Shown here piece by piece: positions 35,530 through 45,924 of a DNA stretch of 64,000 nt. Every line of letters begins with the position of its first letter. Position 1 is the first letter of the stretch. Under the pieces are notes generated by a model. It made no database searches, was not told where the DNA came from, and worked only from the letters and a program-made list of their open reading frames with translations. The DNA comes from Pristionchus mayeri (lineage: Eukaryota; Nematoda; Chromadorea; Rhabditida; Neodiplogasteridae). The translations under genes and the position numbers were made by a program. Location: assembly GCA_036245805.1 (NCBI GenBank), contig BTRK01000001.1, positions 16,437,087 to 16,501,086 of the forward strand, given 5' to 3'.

Positions 35530-38464
35530 GAGCCGAGCCATTGCTGTTGACGGTCCAGCAATTGGGAAAATGGATAGAAACATAGATCACTCAAAAAAGT
35601 AATTCCTTTGAAAAATATGCATAATTTAATTTAAGTTCATCGGAAAACCCGGGATAGAGGCCCAGGGATCAATTGCATCTGCCGGACTGGTAAGGGCAGG
35701 AAATGGGAAAATGAATAGTTTTCAACAGCTGGAATCTCTGATCAGTGCAGAGCAGTAGAAAATTTACTTCAGCAACTCGCAAGATCGCGCAAAAGGCGGA
35801 ACACGTGACCGAAATTGCAAGGAATGTTTTGCTAGCAAGTCATTGACGGCTCAAATGAACACGAAATGAGCAACTGAAGGGGGGGGGGGGGGCGAGCGAG
35901 AATGGATGCCAGTGAAGGAGGGCGCGCGCCCAATAAATAAACGATGACTGTTTTGTGCTCGCGACCAGGCGGTCTCTTCCTTTTGCGTGCTCTCTCGTCG
36001 GTCAGTGAAGATGAGATAGCACGAGAGACAAAGAGAGCGCAGAGAAATGTGCGTCGACCCATCGTCAAAAAGAGCCTAAGTGGACCTCAACGTGAGCAAC
36101 TTTCGGAGGGACTTCCTGGTGCTCAAAGGTTGTCAAATTGAAGAAGGATTGGCAGCTAAACCTATCGGTTCAACGCGCGCAAATATGATCGAGAGGGCGC
36201 TTCTTCGCTTGTGCGGAAAGGCCAACGCCTAAAACCAGCATTTGGCTGTATTTACTGATAGTCCTCCTTTAAAATGAAGCTTGGCAAATACAACAAGCAG
36301 ATATCAACGAAAGAATAACTATAATGCTCAAACTAGTGCTCAAGTGGCTTTAATCTAGTGGGAAATTTGTAGCCCGATTGTAGCTGGCGGTAGGGCTGAG
36401 ATACCAAGAATGTAATGGATTTGTGCCAAAGACAAACACAACTGAACTTGAACAGCAATCGATATTTGCAAAGCGGTAAATATTTTCGCCCTGCCTTTGC
36501 CATCTCAGATTCCAATTCAACCCCGGGTGCCCTTTCTCGGAAATGGGTTCGAGGGAATAAATATTCGATGAGTGAGGGAATTGGAGCTGCAATGAAAACG
36601 CTGCGAGTGATGTTGATGAATAATTAGTGGAGGATTGAAATGAAGCATTCTCAGTATATCTCTGAAGAAAATAATGACGGGATCTCCAAATGTTGAATAC
36701 AGCAAGTAGTTTTTTTCAGAAGTAAACTAAAGTTCAATTTTTGTCTCTACTAGATTAGGATCAACTTGAGTGCAACCCAACAGATAAAGCACTCTCGAGA
36801 AAAAAAGCGGGTTGAAACAAGGAAAAAGGCTAGAGACTTCAGTAGGAAGAAGAGTCTAGAGAGGTACTCGAAATCATCCGAGGAGTCTCCACTCTCCGAA
36901 TCTTGTGCGAAGAAATGACAGAGATGCCTCGGGGCAGGGGGGCAGAGACGGGCGAGAGAGCACCCGAAATGGAGAGAGTGCCGCAGCGAATTTATGAATA
37001 TTCTAATATGATTATCCGAGCACGAGCTCTCCTCAGATTGCGTGCTCTCTCGCCTCTACTTTAGCTGTCTGCACTCTCTTCATTTACCGTGATCTCTCCC
37101 AATCTGCCCTGAGGTTTCGAGGATCGAAATCGGGTGGAACGTAGAGCTACGAGTAAGGAAAAGTGCAGGTGGATAAAGAATGTTAATGCCAATTTGCAAA
37201 ATTTCTTAGCAAAGTACAGGAAAATTCATGCAAAGTCGGGAAGTCGGCGTACTACAGCAAAATTTCATACTCGATCAACGTGTTTTCCGAACTCCAGTAG
37301 GTGATTGGGGCATGTGGTTTAGGCGTAGAAAATGTGAAAAAATGACGGAAAGTATGGCAAAGAGGAGAAAACCGCCAAGAATCTGCTTCAATTACTCGGT
37401 TCTACACGGATTTGACGCAGAGAGACGGTCATGGCGAATTAGGGGATTAGGGCTTCCCTCGGAGATAATGCGAGCGTGTGATGGTTAGTTGCGCGAGATG
37501 AGATTGGTATAGTGATTACGCTTAATGCTGGACATAAAGACGATGCAGTTAGAAAATACCACCAGCTCGTCGTTTTCGCTCCCCAACTGAACACCCGGTA
37601 TCAAATTGTAAATGAAAGTGTGTTTCAGGATTACTGCAAATCCAATGTACTCTGGAATTTTTCAATACGGTTCAATTATCCACCTCAACTACAAACAATT
37701 ATATTTTGACGACGCAGGCGTATTTTTACGTGAGAATCGAAAAATACGAAGAATTGCCTAGATGAACAAGGAATCTGACTCACGTCGTCTGGTCTCGACG
37801 CTCGCGAGTAAATGAGAAAAAGGCGAAGAAATGGCTTCGATATTGGAACCAGAGGCTTTCGAGATTCGTCCCTGGCCATCCCTTCGATCTCTCGACGCTC
37901 GGGGAGACGAGAGAGCACGCGAAATGAAGAGAGCAGATGTTGTTTCTCGTTCACATATCACAAGACCTTAGAACCAATAGAAGAAGGCGACAAACAATTA
38001 TCGCGGCACTAAGCTCGTTAGGCTCAGAAGAAATGCAGTAGGGATATGAGGTTTCATAAAGCGATAGCTCAGAAATCGGAACATCGCAACTCTGTTTGCA
38101 TTCATGATACAATTTCTCAAATACTAGAAAATTCTTGAGAAAACATTACGTATGCGTAAGTCAGCGATTCTGAGTAAAGAATGTAAGATTCTATGACCAG
38201 AATGTGCTTTGATCAGAATCCCATTTCTTTTTTTAAAATTTTTTCTTAGAGATCGTACGAAATGAAAGATTCAGTGAAAAAACTGCCGCTTGGGCGATTT
38301 TGCGCCCGCCAAATTCGTTAGTCGGCACGCCAGGAAACAAAAAGTGCACAAAATTCGGCGATGTTGTCCTCATGATGCGCACTATCTTACTAAGAAAAGC
38401 ATCCTGCACATTTCAAGACGCCATCTAGAGATCAGACCATGACTGCACTTTCCGCGTAGTGCTT
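35530..38464. other. Repeat-bearing, no gene supported
   Basis: A run of 14 Gs lies at 35879-35892. H1 half-arms occur near 35970-36040, 37025-37100 and 37900-37930. Several open frames of 60-90 codons exist but have neither family resemblance nor clear splice context. Confidence 0.45.
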
Positions 38465-38962
38465 TCTTTGAGCTGGGAAATTTAAGGAACTATCTACGTA
38501 ACTATCTCCTATCTTCTCGAATTCTGTCCATCAAGATCAGGAGGAGAGTCTTCGAGAGCTGCATCACGGCTACAGTTCTCTATGGGTGTGAAGTATGGGC
38601 TCTGAGATCTAGCGAGAAGGAGAGGCTGAGAGTCACCCAGAGGAAGATGGAAAGAAAGATGCTTGGAGTCACGCTAAGGGACAGATGGAGGAATGACCGC
38701 GTGAGAGGGATTACCAAGCTGAGAGACTGGAATGAGGAGCTGAGAGACTGGAATGGGAGTGGAACAGTGGAGCCGTGCGACAACTGTCTGGACTCCATTC
38801 AATAGGACTCGTCCCCCCGGAAAGCCTCGCGCGCGATGGAGAGACGACCTATCCCGAGCTATTGGCAGCCATTGGTGGAGTGCAACTTATGAAGACTACC
38901 GACCTATCATCTTCTGAGCGTTTCCGCCTGATAAGATAAATTGATTGATTGATTGATTGATT
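38465..38962 (+). mobile_element. 3' end of a LINE retrotransposon (reverse-transcriptase C-terminus plus tandem-repeat tail)
   Basis: The plus strand encodes the region after the polymerase core of a non-LTR element. SCITATVLYGCEVWAL is followed by TQRKMERKMLGVTLRDRWRN, the usual 'R.MERRMLG...RDR.RN' motif, and, after a frameshift, GKPRARWRDDL near 38830. A 20-base stretch (CTGAGAGACTGGAATG) is duplicated near 38720-38755, and a stop follows at 38803. The element ends in tandem TTGA units at 38941-38962, a normal 3' terminus for RTE/CR1-like LINEs. It is 5'-truncated and frame-broken, hence dead. Confidence 0.85.
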
Positions 38963-41395
38963 ACGTAAGGGAAAGAAATGAAAGATCAAATTTAAATTTA
39001 GCGTCAGGGTTTGATAATTGAAACTGCGCATCCGAAGGGCCGATAAATATTTCGAATATCTTTGTAATGACTGACAAACAATCAGTGGAAGAGAGAGATA
39101 TGGATTGACACTTTCATTGCACTGCTGGCGAGTCAAAATTTAAAAAAAAAGAAATTCTCAAAAAAACTGCAGACAGACAAGTGCAGGAGTGATGTGGTGA
39201 TAAATGGGAGAAGCGAGAGGTCTCCCATTTATAGGATAGAAGGTCAAAGTGTGGGAGGAAGGGGGACTCCACCCACTCTTCCCCCGTCTCCTTTCGTCAC
39301 AGTTGCAACTAACTCACTAACGCGCTTTGCTCGCCGATTCTCATTTGAATTTGCGCGTTATAAATGACGGATGCGAGAGATATAGCAAATGACGGATGCG
39401 CGTAAGACACGAGCGTCTGCGAGATGCCAAATGAAGACGTAACCTCAAATTAAACACTCTGTGAACATTCAATCTCACTGGCAAGGGAAGTCAGATCGTT
39501 AGCGGAGATGAGACATCAATGAGAGGAAAGTCACGCACACACATTATTTGGTCTGCGGTCTGTTTCTATCATTTGATGCCCCGTAGGAAGGGATTCCTAC
39601 TTCTATGGAGAACTGTGTAGAAGTCCTACAGTAATGGGAGATCGGGGGAGAGGAAGTCACGCTCAGATTTGGCTTGATGAAGAGTGGAATAGCCGTGCAC
39701 TCTTGTCGTCTGAGGCGCGGGAAGGATAATTGAATATATTCCTATAACTCTAGCTAGAAAGTGACAAAGAGAGGGTACGTGCACCGGGTGCATTTGGTTG
39801 CCAGGAGAGTGGTATGAAAACATCTTCATATAATTTTCAGATCTCCAAAATAATTTTCAATTCTCTAAAAAGACCTTCAGAGTGGTAGCGTCTTTATGAT
39901 TTTCCTCATCATTAAGCGGTTTTACGAAAGGCATACATGCATGCAACGATATGTGCTCATATTCTCTGTCATATCTTTCAGAACTGAAAAAAAGACACAA
40001 GACACATATCCGCCGCTCAGCGGAATATGTCAAAACTGACGAGAAAAGCGGAGGAGACTGGGCGCCAAAATGGAGAACCGAAAATGACACGACCAGTCCT
40101 CCTCCCCATCTCAAGTACTTTTTTCAGGTACTTTCAGGAGCCAAAATAAACGAGGAAACTGACAAAAGCAGGCGTAACTTGCGTCAGTAGCCGCTATTTT
40201 CGAGGCTTTATCCGGGGATGCAAAATTACTGCAGCAGCCCATATAAGCCCCGAGTAGCTTCGGGGCAGTAGCGGCAAATTAAGAGGTGGTTGGCCTCGGT
40301 GGACTGGGGTGAATGAGGGGTGGCGAGAGACCACGCGAAATGAGGAGAGCGGTGGTGGGCAAATAATTTGGGGCCGCCACGCCACTTCTAATGATGGACT
40401 CGAGTCAGAAGAAGGGGAGGAGAGGAGGGGAAGAGTAACTGTGAAATTCGATTCAGTCACGACTCGTTGCAGTGGAAGGCACTTGAAAGATCAAAAGTGA
40501 CACTCGAATTTTGGAGGAACTCCGCCTCTAGCTTTTTGTCTCATGAAACATGCTGCTTCGAGAATCTAGTATGACGAGTTGGTACAAGAGAGTGCGAATT
40601 CCTTCCTAATTCAATCACGGTATTTTAAGTAATACATAGTGAAATCCAATCATCCTATGCCGGCTTTCTATTGCATGGCTTGCATTCTAGGAAAGACGCT
40701 AATGCATCAATAGCCTGCGGCAAAATTATGATGGTAAGATCAAATATCCAGTCTTGGAGAGAGGATTGAGGGAATCTTATTTATCGATCTGCTCCTTTAC
40801 CGTATGTGAGACAGCCCCAGTAGTTTTTCTCGGCCCTCCCCTCACAATTGTTAATTATTCAGGAATATTCTCCGATTGCATTCTGGTGATCACGAAATGA
40901 GCGAGGCCGGGAGGCGGTTTCGCATTTCGCCGACGGTGGTTTTGCGTCGTCGACAAGAATCGTTCAAATTTCTCATACAGAGATCTCGTAACCGAGTGAC
41001 AGATTCCATCTGTGATTACTATCGGGTTGTTTTTTTGAAACATGACGGGCAAAGAGTAACCTGATATTTTCAGCAGAAATAGTGCGGGTTGAGTACCCTG
41101 TTTTATCCCGATCTTTAAAATGCTTCCGCAGTATAACTGCAACAAGCGATGCGAAATTTTTTTTCAAGAAGTTGTCAAACCGGTATCAACCAGGAATTTT
41201 TAACGGTGAAGCCGGCTTTCCGAAACGGTTTGGAACTCGGTAAGCAGGCTTGGATGAGGCCCATGCCCTTGGGAAAGGACATCATACGCGTAAGCATACG
41301 TTCGTTTTCCCATATACCATTTCCCTTATATCACTCATGTCCCTTATCGTTTCGTCGCGCCTCGGGCGTGGACAAATTATGCAATAAATACGAAC
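38963..41395. other. No gene supported
   Basis: Short direct repeats of AATGACGGATGCG occur around 39362-39405. Minus-strand 40973-41167 reads protein-like (NFASLVAVILRKHFKDRDKT) but lacks a clear donor and acceptor pair, so it is not called. Partial H1 arms lie at about 40320-40355. Confidence 0.4.
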
Positions 41396-41523
41396 CCGAT
41401 GGATATCCTCCGCATGAGATCGGTGTGGTCGATAAGTCTGGTGATCATGCCCGTGGAGAGTCGAGGAGGCGGAGGAGAGGGAGGAGAGGGCGGGAGGGAG
41501 GTGGTAGGAGTGTCCGTCGAGAC
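41396..41523 (-). CDS. Candidate orphan internal exon (Pro-rich then DHTDLMRRIS)
   Basis: A strong acceptor (ACACTAATTGCAG) precedes 128 bases open in the frame VSTDTPTTSLPPSPPSPPPP followed by LSTGMITRLIDHTDLMRRIS. C or G is preferred in third positions, and the block ends at a GT donor (ATCGG|GTTCGT, phase 2). It looks like a genuine exon of a larger minus-strand gene, but I could not find neighbouring exons within reach. Confidence 0.35.
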
Positions 41524-42091
41524 CTGCAATTAGTGTATCATTAAAACTTGTTTTGGATAAACATATTTTGATTTTTTTTGAGTGTGTATCCACGGTTGAT
41601 CATTTTCTGAAGTTGCTGGCATTTTAGTATTTGATGTAAAAACAACGCTGAAAGTTCCAGTGGATTCCAGGAATCCTCAAATTCATGCAAACATCTATCA
41701 TTACAGGAGTGCTTCTACAACTTCTGTATGTACAAGTTAGGAAGGGTAGGAAAAGTAAATAGATCTTCCATTTTTTGTATAATTCATAGTCGACAAGCGT
41801 TGATAGATCACTATCTTTATTTTTCTCCTTGACCGTTAAAAAGAGTGTGAAAAAGAAGAGCCTGATCCCTCTGCTTTTGACAGATGTGTAAGCATTATAT
41901 GTAAGAATCTGCTAAATATCATAGAATGTATTTGTGTTTTAAGATCCTTTCGCCGTCTACTCTGTATCATTTTTCGTAGAGTCTCCCATTTTTACATTTA
42001 TTGTGAAACACAACATCAGCGAACAAATGTCCTGGTTTTGGTTGAACTTGAAGCGTAAGCGAAACAGTAAGAAACCAAAACGGGAAAAATT

Positions 42092-42392
42092 TGACTTCGA
42101 TGGTTGGCAGTGGGAACTAGACGTCATTCTGGGTCAACTTCTCATACAAGAGAGCCCTTTTCACTTCTGCTTCGCTACCGTGAACAACCATTTCTATTTC
42201 CCATAGTATCTTGTCTTATTCCGATAATCTTATTCCAAGGTCAGTCTGAAATTGTAAGATGCAGTAATACGATTTGTTTTGCAAGTGCAATTCTCAATAT
42301 CTTCGCAATGTTCATTCGTGCAATCCCTTCTTTAACTTTAAAGCTAGGTCTGACTTCGATGGTTGGCAGCGGGAAGTAGGCGTCATTCTGGG
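42092..42392 (+). repeat. Pair of 42-base direct repeats 259 bases apart
   Basis: TGACTTCGATGGTTGGCAG followed by CGTCATTCTGGG occurs at 42092-42133 and again at 42351-42392 with four differences. In both copies one frame reads DFDGWQ(W/R)E followed by VILG, so this may be two decayed copies of one exon or a retroelement fragment. Confidence 0.6.
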
Positions 42393-42567
42393 ACCTCGGT
42401 CGAATTTCGAGGCCTTTCGGACTCTTCGGAGAGAGCGGCGGCTGCTCGGAGTGACGACGCGCCTCAAGCTTATTTTTAAAATATTTTTTAAATCAATAAA
42501 ATGTTCAAAAACTAAACTGCGTCAGTATCAAGTAAATGTTAACTTAAACTTTAGGAAAAATCAATAA

Positions 42568-43748
42568 TATTATTATTATAAAATAAAAAAAAATAACAAC
42601 CTGAGGCTCTTTGATCAGCGAGCAGCTGACGATGCGAAGGCACGACGAGGAGGGAATCGTGACTGATAATTAATTAATTAAATTAAGTAATTAAGTAATT
42701 AATTAACATAGCGTTAAACGAAACGCAAGACGTAACGAGAGCGAAATGAGATGGGGAAATGTTGCCCAAGACAAGGAAAATAATTTTTGCGAGCACTTTA
42801 GTCTAGCAAACTGAAGGTAGAGCAATCATTTTTGCAGGTTGCGAATAATGAGGAATAGGTGGCATGGAAATGTAGTCTAACATAAATTCGGCATGCCAAT
42901 CAAAGATGAGAACAAGTCAAGCAACACGGACTTGAATGAGGTATAGGAGCAATCTAACTTTTACAAATATATTTCTGTAGAAAATTATCCTATCTGGTAA
43001 CGAAAAAAGTTTAGTTGCAGCTCAATTTTACATGTTTATAGATATGCGTCTGTGGAGATATCAAGCACATGAATCGTGAAAATGTAATGACACTTTTGCA
43101 TCACAAAAAATGCCAAGAGGATGGGTAAGAGTCGTTGTTTTTTGACCGATGTGAATAACCAGGAAGTAAAGTAGTGAAAAAACTTGCAAATAATTCATAG
43201 ATCACGATAATCGAGGAAGAATTTATGCGCATTTACACTGTAAATCGTCGAGGATGATGGTGGAATAGCATAGCGAGAACAGACTCTCGCTATTATGCGT
43301 TATCCATCAAACCAACGATTCCATCGAACCGAAGAAAGAGAGCGCATAATGAATAGAATCATTTGAGCCGAAGCGTTTTACTATGGCGGTGTAGATAATG
43401 TGAATAAGTGCACGTAACCTGGTAAAATCGTGAGATCGAAATGTAGTCGGCAGGGTTTTCGGCTTGCGCAGTATATTATATTGGGAGTGTCACGAGCTCG
43501 AAGGATAAAAATCGGCTAATGAACTGAAATTCTAAGAATGCATTGGAGCGAAAAGCGGTTTTCAATCACCTCGCAATTCCAGGAAAAAGAGTGAAATGGA
43601 TTCAGCAATTCAGTAACTACGTACACTCAGCATACGCAATATCGGAATCTCAGAAGTCATGCAATATGGCTTCCTCCATATTTGGGGCAGAGCGGAATGG
43701 AACTCTTTCGATTTTCCTTAGCTCTATTGCTATTTTTGGATTAAAATA
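42568..43748. other. No gene seen
   Basis: AT-rich sequence with TTAATTAATTAAATTAAG simple repeats near 42670-42705. Short open frames only. Confidence 0.45.
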
Positions 43749-44775
43749 TGACGGCGGTTGCGTAAGAATCGAACAATGACCTGAAGGGCCTGGCACACCG
43801 ATTTTTCGAAAACTTGTGCAAAGGGGTTCTCGATGGTGCTGATCATCGTGGTCACCTTCATTTTGAACCAACTCGATCGATAGAGCCAGGCTGCATGTAG
43901 GCTGCACCTGCTTTCCTGTCCGTAACTCGGCAACCGTTTGAGGAATCAACTTCTAATTTTTACAGAGGCAAAATAGGTTTACCATGACACCGACAACACT
44001 AAATTTGAATATTAAAATTTATGCTAATTATAGGAAAAATCGGTTCTCGATTGTAAGGCAAAAACCAACGACGTGAATTGTATGAGAAGATGCGCCTTGT
44101 TCTGGGGATCTTTTTTCGTATGCAGGGTATGGTGTTTGACCTCGTCGTTTTTCTTGCTACGAATTATTTTATGGCCAATTTATCGCGTCTACGCCGCACA
44201 CTCAGCCCAAAATTGACGAACGAAAATGTGTTTCACTGTCAAATGTACTCTGCACGTCATTCACATCGCAGAAATTGGATCAGCGAGTATATTTGACAGT
44301 GAAACACATTTTCATTCGTCAATTTTTTGATGAGTGTGCGGCGTAGAGGCGATAAATTGGCCATAAAATAATTCGTAGCAGAAAAACGACGAGGTCAAAC
44401 ACCATACCCTGCATGCGAAAAATGATCCCCAGAACAAGGCGCATCTTCTCATACAATTCACGTCGTTGGTTTTTGCCTTACATTCGAGAACCGATTTTTC
44501 CTATAATTAGCATAAATTTTAATATTCAAATTTAGTGTTGTCGGTGTCATGGTAAACCTATTTAGCCTCTGTAAAAATTAGAAGTTGATTCCTCAAACGG
44601 TTGCCGAGTTACGGACAGGAAAGCAGGTGCAGCCTACATGCAGCCTGGCTCTATCGATCGAGTTGGTTCAAAATGAAGGTGACCACGATGATCAGCACCA
44701 TCGAGAACCCCTTTGAGCAAGTTTTCGAAAAATCAGTGTGCCAGACCTTGCTCGATTATTACGCGACCGCCGTCA
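43749..44775. mobile_element. 1-kb foldback element flanked by TA
   Basis: Two arms of nearly 500 bases are inverted copies of each other, meeting at about 44250-44285 (TTTCACTGTCAAAT versus ATTTGACAGTGAAA). The tips read TGACGGCGGTTGCGTAA and its complement; TA directly flanks both ends. The arms differ by scattered substitutions and a small insertion (CCTGAAGGG near 43780), so the element is not brand new. No transposase frame is seen. The TA target suggests a Tc1/mariner-mobilised MITE. Confidence 0.8.
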
Positions 44776-44815
44776 TATAAGAGTGATGAGCAGCCTCTGG
44801 ATCATAAATAAATGG

Positions 44816-44897
44816 AACTGGGTCGGATGAAAACGGTGACATCATTCCGACATATATGAAAGGCGGCATAACGTCACAGTTCTCATCCGACCTAGTC
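44816..44897. mobile_element. Diverged copy of the GGTCGGATGA palindromic MITE
   Basis: ACTGGGTCGGATGAAAAC at one end and TTCTCATCCGACCTAGT at the other, with a partly complementary middle (GGCGGCATAACGTCAC). It is related to the element at 32757. No clean target duplication remains. Confidence 0.7.
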
Positions 44898-45924
44898 CCT
44901 AAATGAACTCAAAAATATCATATTTCGCGCAGAGTGAATGGAAAACCATCGATAGGACCGAATTGCCAAGGCCATTGCACATAATATTTTGAAAGAGGCG
45001 GACAAGTGACGCTTCGAGGAAGAACTAACTGCGGAATCAAATAAAACCCCCACTCACGCCGCTCCGCACACGCCTTTTTCATAACAAGGGAATTCCCCCG
45101 AGGGCGCATCGGAAGGGATATTCATGGACTTGGCGAGCGCCTTTTTAGATCATTGCGCATGGAGGTTAGAGGGAGACGAGAGATAAGGGGTTTGGAGAGA
45201 GCGCATACCACCCCCGCGCCGAGCGCTCGTTCACACGAAGTGCTCGAATGAAACGTCAAGAATTTCCCCGATTCTAACTTTGGCGAGTTTCGAAATGGGA
45301 ATGGGAGAGGGGGGATATGTCCGCGTGATTCATAATGGGGGGAAAGAAACTTAATTATGAATTGATTGAGAATCGTCGGATGACACCAAGCCATGAGAAG
45401 GCAAAAAAACGTATCTCGTAGTCGGAAGACTACAACATCTCTAGTGAGCGATACCCGGATATTGCCTGGGGAAGTCGGAAAGAGACGCGCTCTCTTCATT
45501 ATCCACACTCTCTCGTCTCTCTGATCGCAAAGAGACAACACGGAATTGAGAGAATCATCATCATTGTTACTACTCTCAAGACGGTCGTAATCATCATAAA
45601 ACCGGATAATAACCCTCTGGATATTGGATGATGAAAGAAAACAAGGGACTGGAATGAAGTTATGGGTTTAGTTCAGTTGCAAATCGAGCATTATTGCATG
45701 CATTTTTGCAAAATCAAGTGAATAAACATGAGAAGAAAGAGCAGAATCCAATTCAGAAGTGAAGGATCTCTCCATTCTTAGCAATCTTTTCCGAGCATAA
45801 ATACGAGATAGCAAGAGGAATTGAGAGAATTCGATCGATCCCACGCTGATTTGTCATGCAAACTGCAGGTTGCAGGATAATGGAATATAAACAACGAGTC
45901 GGGGAACATTCCAGATTCATCGAC

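Noticed and set aside
37228..37488. 86-codon plus-strand open frame
   Set aside because: No recognisable motif, no splice context and average composition; length is within chance for this region.
38580..39136. Minus-strand open frames across the LINE fragment
   Set aside because: The plus-strand reading matches a reverse-transcriptase C-terminus, so these are shadows.
41149..41544. 131-codon plus-strand open frame with an Arg/Gly-rich end
   Set aside because: The Arg/Gly run is the complement of the Pro-rich minus-strand candidate exon, which has better splice sites and codon bias.
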